This document shows, in pieces, positions 1 to 13,975 of a stretch of 64,000 nt of DNA. The position numbers and the translations under genes are program-made. This DNA comes from Panagrolaimus kolymaensis (taxonomy: Eukaryota; Nematoda; Chromadorea; Rhabditida; Panagrolaimidae). The notes below the pieces were generated by a model, which had not been told where the DNA came from, did no database searches, and was given only the letters and a program-made list of their open reading frames with translations. The stretch spans positions 3,968,001 through 4,032,000 of the forward strand of contig JAJQJQ010000018.1 of the NCBI GenBank assembly GCA_028622995.1, given 5' to 3'. The first letter of the stretch is position 1. Each line of letters starts with the position of its first letter.

Positions 1-2162
1 ACCTTTGAGTTTCTGCTATCTATGCATGCCGCCATTATTTTTTTAATTACTTAAGTATTATTACCACAAAAATATGCCAAATTATATATTTTTACATCTC
101 ATTTTAAAGGGCTCGATTATTAAAAAACGACGCAAAACAAACACACTGAAATATTACAAAAAATTATAGGACTGTATATTAAAAAATAAAGAAAACTTTC
201 AAAACTTCGGCAAATGACATAAAATAAAACAAAATTTTACAAATCTATAAATGATTTAGAGAGAAGAGTTTTTTCGTCGCTTCAAACAAAAGATTTAGAA
301 ATAAATGCAACAAAAAAAATTTCATTTATACATTACTTTTTAATATTTTAGATAAGTAAAATACAATAAGAAGATTTTTTCATGCATGAACTCATATTTT
401 TAAAACACAGTATGTAGGAAAGAACGAGCGAAGTAAAGGTATCCTTTTAATTTATTTTCACAACAAAAAAAGGAGGGTTAAGTACAAAATTAACCAAAAA
501 CTTGCTATAATCTTTTTTAAAATTTTTTAGAATAGAATAAATATTTTTGTTCGATTTTTTGGAGTAGCATTAAGGGTTCAAAATGAATCAAAAAAGCAAA
601 GCTTTAATAGCGGAAAAGGTTATTGATGCAAAGCAGATATTAGAAATTTAAAAAATGGGATATTTCTTAAGTCTCACTCACGCAAACAAAGGTATAAAAA
701 ATCGTTGGAATTTTTTATGTTGTTTACAAATCGAAGAAATGAAAGGTGTTTTTGATATTAAAAATGCAAATGAATTTTGTTTTTAAATGTAAAAAAAGAA
801 CCTCGTTCCACCTGTTGTTGTTAATCATAAATATTCACATTTTTCCTTTCATTTACGGCGGCTTTGTTAACTTTTTGTTATGCTAAATGTAAAAAAATAT
901 TTTTAAGCTGAATTATAAAAACCAAAAACCATCCAGTTTAATTAGCTATAGCTAGATTTAATCTCGCAATTATAAAAAAAACTGACTAAGAAGCAATTTC
1001 ACTAAAAAAGAAATTATTATTATTACTTAGTAAAGCAAAAAGTTTCCTTCGTCGTTGCATAAAGTCCAAAAAGTTTATTTTCCTTCTGCAAACTAAAATT
1101 AATTTTGAAAAAAAAAGCAAACAGTTGAGAGAAAAAGAAGGGAGTTTCCAAAAGTTTTTTGCTTTGAACAAGACGGAAGCAATTTAGTGGGCATTGACTC
1201 ACACTCACGCTTCAGAAATCAAAACAATAAAGCACAAAAAATTAAATAAGCAATTCGAAGAAAATGAATCGCCCCTTTAAAATTAAATATAAGTAAAATT
1301 AATTAACCTAAAAATTGGTAAGAATTGAAAATAATTATATTTTACTTTTTCAATACTTTAATTGAATTTTGTATACTTTGTATTTACTGGTTATAGTTTT
1401 CTTTAAGACGCATAAAAATAATTGGAGTTATTATATTAAGCCTAAATGCTATGCAGATGTTTTATACGGCAATGTAAAAATGTGAAAGGTATCAATCTCA
1501 ACATGGCTCCAATTTAAGCACGCTAAAGTTATTTTACAAATTGTATTTATAAAAAAAATAATGGGACTTTTTCTTTTACCTTTTCCCTTTCAATTTTCAG
1601 TACTTTTTTGAAATCTTTGCTTGTCATTTCCTTGATTTCTAAATTCACATACGAAACAAAAAGAAGCAAATTTAGGAACTAAAAAAAGTAAGGGAATGTT
1701 TGAAAATATTAGAGAAATTTCCTCGGAGACTTTTCCAAGTTTACTTTGTGCTTTATGTTTGGAGAAGTTTAGCTTTGCTTATAGAATAAAAGTGAAATAT
1801 CAGCTGTTTTTGCATGTATAGAAAAAACATTTATTAATAAAATTTTAAATGATTAAAAAATTGTAAATGTAATAAGTAAAAAATAAATATGAATTATCTC
1901 ATGGCAATAATAAAAATAATGATAATCTATTGTGGAATTATTTGTCCTGAGCTCAAATGATCAAAAAAACTTTTAGAAATTAAATTAAAAAATAATAATA
2001 ACCAATTATTTTTGTGGCTATCATACCCGTGATATTTTTCTTACAGTAAAAAAGAAACTAAAAATTATAAAGGATTTGAACTGAAGTAACGTTAATAAAA
2101 AAATGGCAAGATAAAATTTTTTTTAAGTTTGAGTAATGGCAACAAAAAATGCTTGTAATTAA
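1..2162. other. Intergenic, no gene recognised
   Basis: This is AT-rich sequence with many poly-A and poly-T runs and only short spurious reading frames. The part nearest 2163 should include the 3' UTR of the minus-strand SREBP gene. No RNA gene or repeat was recognised. Confidence 0.5.
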
Positions 2163-5839
<3,677 letters not shown>

Positions 5840-7187
5840 TTTAAAAAAAACCAATGGCAAACAAAAAAACAGTGGCAATGGTTATTGTAAAAACATTACC
5901 TACTGCTGACAGGGAAAAAGAAGAAGTTATCACTAAAAATAAATGATTTTTTGCAGGGAGTGTTCTTTCACGAAACTAAAAAAATAAACACCCGTTATAA
6001 AAAGTTTATTATAGGTCTATGGTGTCAGAACTGCCGACAAGCAGGCAGCTTGAAAAAAGATAACACCACTTTTTTTTTTTGAAAGATAAGCTTTTTCTAG
6101 CTTGAATTTGACAGACATTAATTTTGGAAATAAAATAAAGGGAAAAAGATAGGCATAAAAAAAGAATGGACAATAAACAATCAAAAACTATAAGCAACTT
6201 CTCTTTTTTTCCAATTTGGTTGAAAATAATAAAAAAGATCAAGTGTCAATTTCCAGAAAAAATTTATGATAGGAAAAAAATGAAGAAATCAAAAACAATC
6301 GAAGGAGAACGATGTTTTGATTTTTTCCAGGATAATGTTTATCACGTGCGTCGGTCGGCTCACGCTGACTGATTGAAATATAAAAAAAAACAAGATTGTT
6401 TCTTTGGTTTTTTTTGCTGCGATCGTGCAACTTAAAAGCAACAGAAAATAGTTTCGAGGTATTCACATTTAAAAAAACAAGACAAAAAGAAAAAATCAAA
6501 ACAAAAAATAAACTAACTGACAACAAAAATTGTGTTGATACTCATATCATAGAAAGCGTTTACTTTAACATGTTTAAAAAATGGATAGAAGGACACTTTT
6601 CTATTTCTATCAATATTGTTCAATTATTCATTTTTTACCTTTTCTTACTTTCACTAAAAAAATAAATGATCTATTTCATGCTTCTTTTTTTCTAAGTTTA
6701 CGTAAGTGTGTGATGTGTATCAAGGAGAAAAAAACTGAAATTAGTTTTTGCGGGTAACCATCAAATCAAATAAAAATGAAAATGCTCTACCCAGCCACGA
6801 GGCTGCGTCATTTTTATAAGCAAATATGAAAAGAAGAAGGAAAAAAAAGAAGACAAATTGAAACAAAAAAGCACATTCCAAAATTTGTTTTGCTTTTTTC
6901 ACCAAATTTTGCGCATTAGTTTATTGTTTTTATTAATAATATTATCTCAGAGACATAATAATATCATTGTGTTTTTACGTTTCGCTTTTTATTTCATAAA
7001 CCCAAAAATTGTCCTGTGCTTTTGCTTTTTGATCTTTTTCAAAGCAAAAAAAAGTTGCGATGATTCAGAACTTTTAAATTCGCACGTGGGCTTTTTCCAA
7101 AAAAAAATTCTTTCTTTCTTCATAATATTATTATCATTCACAAGAAAAATTTATTGGTTTCAGCTTTTAAGAAGAAGAACAAAAATA
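5840..7187. other. Intergenic between divergent genes
   Basis: This AT-rich spacer separates the SREBP start from a plus-strand gene. It probably holds both promoters. Reading frames at 6166-6665 and 6858-7325 have poly-F/K composition. Only the end of the latter, from the ATG at 7188, is taken as coding. Confidence 0.5.
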
Positions 7188-7871
7188 ATGCTAAAAAATG
7201 ATATCGATCAATTTTTACGTGTTTGTAATGAAGCAATTGATCAACTGATGCAAAAAATGGAAAATGTGGACCAAGAGGTATGTAAAAATAAAAAAAGATT
7301 TGATTTATTAAATATTTTTTTTTAAAAGGGAGAAAAATAAGACAAAAATATTATTTTCTTTACAGAAAATTTACAACGTCTCAGCAGAATTACGTGCAAA
7401 TCTTTTAACAACTTTACTTGAAACTGATATAATCACTGCTGAAAATTACACATTGGAAAGGGGAAAAGAAAAAAAGGTAACTTCAAAAAAAATAATAAAC
7501 AAAATGAAATTTTTTTATCACATGGAGTAAAAAATTAATATTGTTTTGAAATTACAGGAATATAGCAATTTGGAAGAGCGCTCCAAGTTAGCAATCAAGA
7601 AACTTGCTCAACAGGTGCTCGTAAAGGTGAGTAGTATTAGTTTGCTTTGTTTTCTTTCTTTCTTTCTTATTTTTATGTTGGCGGTCTTATGTCTGTTGCG
7701 TCCTGTGATAATCGATTGGTTGATTTTTTTTTCTTCACGGAACTGATCAATAAAATTTTTTAGGACCATGAAATTAAAAAACTCAAGTTAGAATTATCAG
7801 AATATCAAGAGCCAGTAGTTGAAAATGATAATAACGCAGGAGAAGAAATTACACAAATCCATAGATTTTAA
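7188..7871 (+). CDS. Small coiled-coil protein, unrecognised
   Basis: Four exons are read at 7188-7277, 7366-7476, 7558-7626 and 7764-7871. All three introns are in phase 0, and the product is 125 residues. The protein begins MLKNDIDQFLRVCNEA and is almost entirely predicted alpha-helix and coiled coil. It is rich in Lys, Glu and Leu and has no signal peptide or membrane segment. The last exon (DHEIKKLKLELSEYQ) has clear heptads, followed by an acidic tail ending IHRF. AATAAA lies at 8004-8009. The gene converges with the Wnt gene, whose stop is at 8054. Consistent donors, TTTTAG/TTACAG acceptors and continuous frame across four exons make it a credible gene. I do not recognise the family; a small adaptor or kinetochore/vesicle-complex subunit is possible but unsupported. 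Confidence 0.7.
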
Positions 7872-8053
7872 TATTCATTCCTAGCCATAATTTATTGTTT
7901 ATTTCTTATTTATACGAGTCTTTCTTCAGTCACAAATTTATCTTGTTGAATGAAAACATGTCCCTGTTTCAAGTGTTTCATTTAAAAAGTTTTATTATAG
8001 TTTAATAAAAGCAAACAAATATTTATAAGCATTTTACTGATACTAAATAATTT

Positions 8054-9493
8054 TTACTTGCAAGTATGAATTTGAACATGTTCTTTACACTCTTTGCACT
8101 TAACATAACAACACCAAACAAATTTGCAATTGCATCGGGTCAAACGAATTTCATCTCGAGTATTATAGCCACGTCCACAGCAAAGCAAATCACAGCTATC
8201 TGCTCCGTATGAAGTGTTATTACATTCACGATTATGGGTTCCAATTATGCCTTGAAAAAATTTTGGTTTTGCAAGAAAAAAATTTTTAAGTTTGTTTACC
8301 TAAAGTATCATTACGTTCACAATAATTAGGTGATCGATAAATGTATGCCATTTCATTGCCTCTTAAAGGAATCATTCTTTCTGATCTTTCTTTTCGACGA
8401 AGACGTTTCTTTGCACGTTTTGCAACTTGAATTGCGAAATGATTATATCGTTGTTTAAGCATTTCACCAATTTCAGTGAACTTTGGCATTTGTAACCAAC
8501 ATGTTTGAAGCTCGCATGATCCACTAACCCCATGACAGCGACAATGGCGCCGCATGTTTTGGGTTATCGCCTAAAAGCCATTATTTCACATTTCTCACTG
8601 CTCTGCTGCGATTTATTTCATCGAAAAAAATAAAAAAGCTTACTTCTCGACCAACAAAATTGTTGTGAATGTTCATCAAATGTTTGCTATCCTTTGTTTT
8701 TCGAAACATTTCTTGTTCGAATGAATCAAGAAATTGTCGAGCAAATTGAGTTGCAAATGTTGTATCATCTGAACATCCGCCCCAAGTGAAAGGAGATTTT
8801 AAAGGGATTTTGTTTACAGTTTCATAAGTTAAATCTTGAATAGTATTTGTGTCAGTGTAACGTTGCATGGCAGGTTGGTTATTACAAGCGCATTCACTCA
8901 TATTTCCGATGCTGCATAATCGAGTGATTGCATGAACAATGCCTGCACTTGTGATAGCCGTGAGGAAGGAACTTTCACGGTTTCCTCCTCGAAGAGTTTT
9001 TCCAAGTAAATCTTGAAAAACTAATCCACCAGCAGAAATATTTGGATAAACATCAAATCGTTCAGAACAATTCCATCGTTCATCTTTAAATTGAATTTGA
9101 CATTCATAAATGGCTTCACGAGCACTTCGAGCAATTGCGGGAATAGTTAAGGGATACTAAAACAAAGTTTAAAAAAAAGCCATAATAAAGTATGGGTATT
9201 ACCGTTTCACATAAATCTTTTTGCCGAGGGTTGAGGCCACTGAGACGTTGACACAAAGATCGAAAATGTTCTTTAGCGTGAATACTTTTACTTTCACGTT
9301 CATATTTAGCTGTACCTGATAATGCCAATGATCTAAAAAAATATTCATTTAAAAGTGCATTAAGAATACAGTAATATTACAGCCAATTATATGGATGATA
9401 CCCATTTGTAGCTGTTATAGCTATTAGCATTTGAATATTGATTAACAAAAGCAGTATCAAAATAAACAAAATATTTTTGAATTTTGTAATCAT
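8054..9493 (-). CDS. Wnt secreted signalling ligand
   Basis: This is a secreted lipid-modified glycoprotein that signals through Frizzled receptors. The start at 9493 opens a hydrophobic signal peptide (ILFILILLLLLINI). The exon then splices to a Wnt domain with the usual cysteine spacing. RWNCSERF lies near 9070. CSIGNMSECACN follows, then WGGCSDDTTFATQFARQFLD. The palmitoleoylation site is RCHGVSGSCELQTCW, where the Ser in HGVSGSC is the acylated residue. The protein ends in a Cys-rich C-terminal domain (KFVWCCYVKCKEC, final HTCK). About seven exons are present and the product length suits the family. CSIGNMSEC and the RQKDLC segment look closest to the Wnt16/EGL-20 type from memory, but the orthology is not settled by eye. 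The family call is very secure. Confidence 0.93.
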
Positions 9494-10568
9494 TTTGAAA
9501 TAAAATTTAAAAGAAAAATAAAATCAACATAAAAACAAAAAAATTGTAGAAGATCAATAAAATGAATGAGTTTTAAATAGTTTCGTGTAACTTTAAAAAA
9601 GAAAACACCACCATCAAGCAATGTCAAAAAAAAAATTCTCCTCTCTTTCACGAAGTCGTTGTTGCCTTCTTTTTTTGTCGTCGTGGGTTTTTAACTCATC
9701 GCAAAAATATATAAAATGCCCGGTTAAATTTGCATTTACGATCACATGCGCAATCACAACAATCACATCTGTCGTCGTCGTCGACGTCGTATAATAAAAC
9801 CAATTGCTTTTGATTTGAACGGTAGCGTCGACAACACAAATGACACCAATCAACAGCAACACAAGAAATTGGCCGGCCAAAGAAGGGCAAGTTTTTCTTT
9901 TGATCGGAAGGAGGAAACTGTAAGAAACCTATAAAAGAAAAATAAGAATCGCACACGCTTTGGCACTTAAAATAAGGAAAAAATGGTTTACAACTTAAAT
10001 GCTTTCTTTGGATATGGTGAAAATAAAGATCTAAAATCGATATAAATTTAATCTCGGGCTTTTAAAAAATAAAAAAAGAGTAAAAATTAGTTTCCATCCA
10101 ACGTATAAGCTCAAGCAGCGAGTAAAGTCTCTAGAAGATTTTTTTGATTGCTTTATTTTCTTCACAACATCCGATTTTTGCTTTCGAAGTTAAAGAAAGC
10201 TGCTTCCCATAAAAATGATCGTTAATTCGAACGTAAATGTGTATTATTGGCAACGCCTGTTCTGCCACTAAAGAAGCTTCCGATAGCTCCAATAATAAAA
10301 ATAAAAATTAGGAAATGCATCATCAGCAAATTTTTATTTTTGTTTTATTTTCTTACCAGGATTGAGGGATACAAAAATTTGCATATTTTTGATTTAGGTG
10401 TTTTTCTTTCTCTCTAATCAATAACGTGGAAATGTCATCATCATTTGCGTTATCATTATCTTCTTTGTCCGTCAACAACGTGTCAGTCATTTAGGTGCTT
10501 TTTCTCATGCTTTAATTTTTGTTATTAACACATTTATCGTTGATTTTTTCTTTTTTAATATTAAAATA
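9494..10568. other. Intergenic, probable divergent promoters
   Basis: This lies between the Wnt start and a plus-strand tetraspan gene, which are divergent. A short GTC/CGA-rich microsatellite sits at about 9771-9790. An open frame on the minus strand from about 9857 has a signal-peptide-like start but no convincing continuation, so it is not called as a gene. Confidence 0.45.
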
Positions 10569-11382
10569 ATGTGGCATTTTCCGAATCATAACTTTTATTT
10601 TAAACGTGTTACAGCTTCAAAACTTAAACCTGAAAATTATACTTGTTGGGGAAGGTTTCACATTAAAGTAGGTAATTTTCAATGATAAAATTTATTTGAA
10701 CCTTTATCGATTTTTTATCACTCTTTTAGAAAGCAGCAGTATATTGTACAGTTTTAGCAATATTTTTTCAAGTTTTACAATTTGAGCTAACATTTAAACA
10801 TTCTGTATCTTTAACAAATATTTCAACAAGTGTTTGTGTTTTTATTGATCTCATTGAAATTTCTTGCATTGTTTTGATTTATTTATCTCTATGGTATTGT
10901 GATGAGCGATTTTTGTTTCCTGTTATTGGGTTAAAAGTAATCATTTTTACTAACATGAAAATATTTTTTAAAGAAAATTAATTCCAGCTGTTTCTTGTTT
11001 TATGTTGGCTTGTTCAAGCAGCAATTTTCCTCATAGCTTTTATTTTTCCTGATGCTTCCACAAAATTCGCTGTGCATAAAATGTCCAATCGCGTGAGTGA
11101 AGCGGCTCGTTTGATAATATTTATCCATATGGCCGCATTTGAAATTTGGTTTTATTCTATTGTGCTTGCGCTTTATGTTTATTTTCATCGAGATCGTAAA
11201 GGACTCATTTCAACTCCTCGAATTCATCTTTCCTCACAGGCAAGAAAAAAATGCTTTTAACTATTTTTAACTCTAAACTTAAATATCTTTTCTTTTTCCA
11301 GGAAAACGATGATCAACAAGAACTTCAATCAAATTTTATGAATCCGAACTTTGTCCCTCATCAAATTCAAGAACAGCAATAA
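10569..11382 (+). CDS. Four-pass membrane protein, unknown function
   Basis: Four exons are read at 10569-10667, 10730-10936, 10988-11239 and 11302-11382, all joined in phase 0, giving 212 residues. The N-terminus MWHFPNHNFYFKR is cytosolic and followed by a Cys/Trp segment (ENYTCWGRFHIK). Four hydrophobic helices then fit about residues 35-55, 70-95, 104-122 and 143-165. The tail is hydrophilic and Gln/Asn-rich. The layout resembles nematode-specific tetraspan/LAPTM-MARVEL-like proteins of unknown role, but there is no motif to fix a family. The last intron uses a GC donor (CAG/GCAAGA). Reading through it instead gives a stop after eight codons. The gene is tail to tail with another four-pass protein, 211 nt away. 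Confidence 0.75.
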
Positions 11383-11593
11383 AAACGCTCATTGGTTTTT
11401 TTGTTGTCTTTTTCATTTCGGGTAAAAAATATATCGAAAACACAATGTCAATGTAAACAATCAATAAATAAAAAAATAATAAAATAAAATCTGTTAACAA
11501 AAAAACGCAACAACAAGTGAATAACAATTTTTACAAAAATATATAAATAAAAATGTGGTTTAATAATTCATGGATTTTTGGAGAATATTCGAA

Positions 11594-12618
11594 TTATGCA
11601 TTCTTCATAAAAATTTTAATTGAAATTATAAATAATGCAAGTTGATGAAGGATAATAATTCCAAGCAAGAAACTGAAATAATTTGCAATTAGTTTATTTT
11701 CTGGGAGGAATGCAAAAACAAACCAAAAAGTTATGTGAGCTGCCCATTCGGTGTCACTTATTTTCTTATCCCCTAAACTTGTGAAGAGGACAACCAAAAA
11801 TGCTCCACAGCCAGCAACAAAAACCAAAAAATTTAGAAATGTTAAAGGAAGCAAAAATTTGAAGCGTTTCTTGAAAATTCCATAAATGAAGATGACAGAG
11901 AAAAATGAATGAACCAAAGCCATGCCTGCGATGACTCCTAAATTAATAGAGTTTGAAAAAATGTAAATTTTTTGGATGCATTTTTTTACCTCCAATATCC
12001 CAATTTCCAGCATTTTGAATGCAATAATAAATACCATAAGCTGTACTCAAAATAATAAAAAGTTCAGCAGTGCTTATCAAAATTAAAGCAGCTAAAAAAC
12101 AAACACATTTTTAATTATTATTTATGAAGGATGACGTAAAAAAAGAGTGCATTTTAAACGCTTTACCTAATGTTAATCCGTCAAATCCACAACAAAGTTC
12201 CTCTTCACCCTTAATGTGTTGATTTTCGGGTGTTTTAGCTCGACGTCGAGAGCAAAGTCGATCAGTGCAAAACACATCAAATGCAGGACTAATTTTATGG
12301 GATCGATTATTTGAATTTGCTGATGGCATATCTCTATTATTAAAGCACCAAGCATAACGAAGATTGTCTAAAAAAGCAATAAACGAAAATTAAACAAAGC
12401 ACAAAAGAAAATAACAAAAAAAATATTGTTTATTCACCCATATAACGAGAGACGTTTCGTTCATCATGAGATGGAGGAGGTGTAGGGGATTTGGAGCTTT
12501 CATAATTTGTATTACCCATAATTGATTCTAAGCTTCCACTTGATGGTGATGAATAAGCATTGGCAAAAACAGCCGTTTGAGAAGAAAATTCATTATCGTG
12601 GTGGTCAGTTTTTTTCAT
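11594..12618 (-). CDS. Four-pass membrane protein with long cytosolic N-terminus
   Basis: Five exons run from ATG 12618 to stop 11594. Exon ends read include 12438, 12367-12178 and 12091 onward. The first about 125 residues are hydrophilic, Ser/Pro-rich (SSPSSGSLESI, SPTPPPSHDE), and carry a Cys-rich patch (FCTDRLCSRRRAK, EELCCGFDG). Four hydrophobic segments follow: LILISTAELFIILSTAYG, the segment around MALVHSFFSVIFIYG, LTFLNFLVFVAGCGAFLVV and the C-terminal pair around FWFVFAFLP and LLGIIILHQLALFII. The protein ends IFMKNA. The tetraspan layout resembles its tail-to-tail neighbour at 10569, but no family motif is recognised. Splice phases (phase 1 throughout the readable junctions) agree across exons. 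Confidence 0.75.
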
Positions 12619-13950
12619 TTAAAAAAAGATGATGATGAGCAAGAGAAAGTAAAAAACGCAACCTAAATTTGTATACCCTCTGTACCAGGCGAAGAAGCAT
12701 CTATCTAATGTCCACTACTATTGCAATCTTGTTTTAAAAAATGCTTTTCCATCCTTCTTTTTTTTCTCCGTACCTCTACGGCTCGGCTGCGCAAACAAGG
12801 TTTTTATATTCAGTGAAAGGGATTGCTTTGCTTGAAAAATTTTCTCATCTTTTTTCTTTACAAGCAAAAGCTTTTTGCAAAAAACAGATTTTCACTTTTT
12901 TTTCAATGTCTAAAAATGGTGAGTAAACGTGTAAAAAAACAGCATTGAAACTAAAAGCACCTGCTTCTAATACAACTGACATATATGAAATTTAATGAAA
13001 CTTTTTGATGTTTGTTTTTTCTTTCAGTCATCCAATTGCAATATTATAAATTTTTATTTTTAGCTTCGAATGCTTTTTTAACTAATTTTTAAATTTTTCT
13101 ACTAAGTTTTTCTTTGAAATATAAAAAAGCAACAACTTTAGACCCCTGATAAATTTTGAGTTGTGTACCAACAAAAAAAACAAACAAACAATGCATGTTC
13201 ATAGCAACCACCATTGCAGAAAGGAAAGAAAAAGGTTGTTTATCCTTTTTTTCAGAAAAAAAAAGAAGAAAACATTTCATCATATCGACCTGAGAAAAGA
13301 AAAAAGAAGGCATCAATGAGCAAAACAGAAGCATAATACAAAGTAAAGTTTTTGGAGACTTCGATTTTTTTTATAAAATGTTGAACAAAGTAACTAACTA
13401 AAAAAGTCTTTTTTTTCTCAGTACATAGTTCATCGATTCGATATTGACTAGTTGCATTTTTTGTTGTTGTTTACTGTTTGATGTTTGTTCTCTTACGAAA
13501 TAAAGAATGCACATCAACAAAGCTTGGTCAGTGTGTGTATGGCTCATTTTTCGCGCCGCTTTTTTAGTGCTATATAAAAACTAATATTTTGAAGTCTCAT
13601 GAAAAGAATGCCTCTAAAAACTGCGTCTCTGCTCCGCCCAAGCGCGCTTCTATTTCCGTTAGCGAAAAAAAGCTTTTTTGGTTGTTGGTTGTTGTTTTTT
13701 TTTCTCGGTTGTTTATGTGTTGTTTTTGAGAACAAAAAACGAAAAGACTATAGTATAAGAGGAGGGGAGGGACGAAGTAAAGAAATAGTGAAAAGTGGCA
13801 GTGAAAAACATGTTTTGCAGAAAAAAAACCATCACGCTTACTTTTTGAACATTGACTATTTTTACTTTAGGCAAGAGTTAGTCGGGTGCTCATTATTTAT
13901 ATTTGCGATAAATAAATTTTTAACTTTAATAATATTTTAAATATTTGTTG
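12619..13950. other. Intergenic, promoters of divergent genes
   Basis: AT-rich spacer between the minus-strand tetraspan gene and the LEA-like gene. Small frames here are low-complexity. No RNA gene or repeat was recognised. Confidence 0.45.
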
Positions 13951-13958
13951 ATTTTCAG
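13951..13958 (+). promoter_or_regulatory. Probable spliced-leader acceptor (ATTTTCAG)
   Basis: ATTTTCAG ends 17 nt before the LEA-like start codon. No plausible donor or coding exon is seen upstream, so this is best read as a trans-splice acceptor that defines the mRNA 5' end. Confidence 0.5.
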
Positions 13959-13975
13959 AAAAAGAAAACGCAATA

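Noticed and set aside
9614..9880. Minus-strand frame with a signal-peptide-like start (MAGQFLVLLLIGVI)
   Set aside because: It runs into a GTC microsatellite and low-complexity text, has no splice partner and no recognisable domain.
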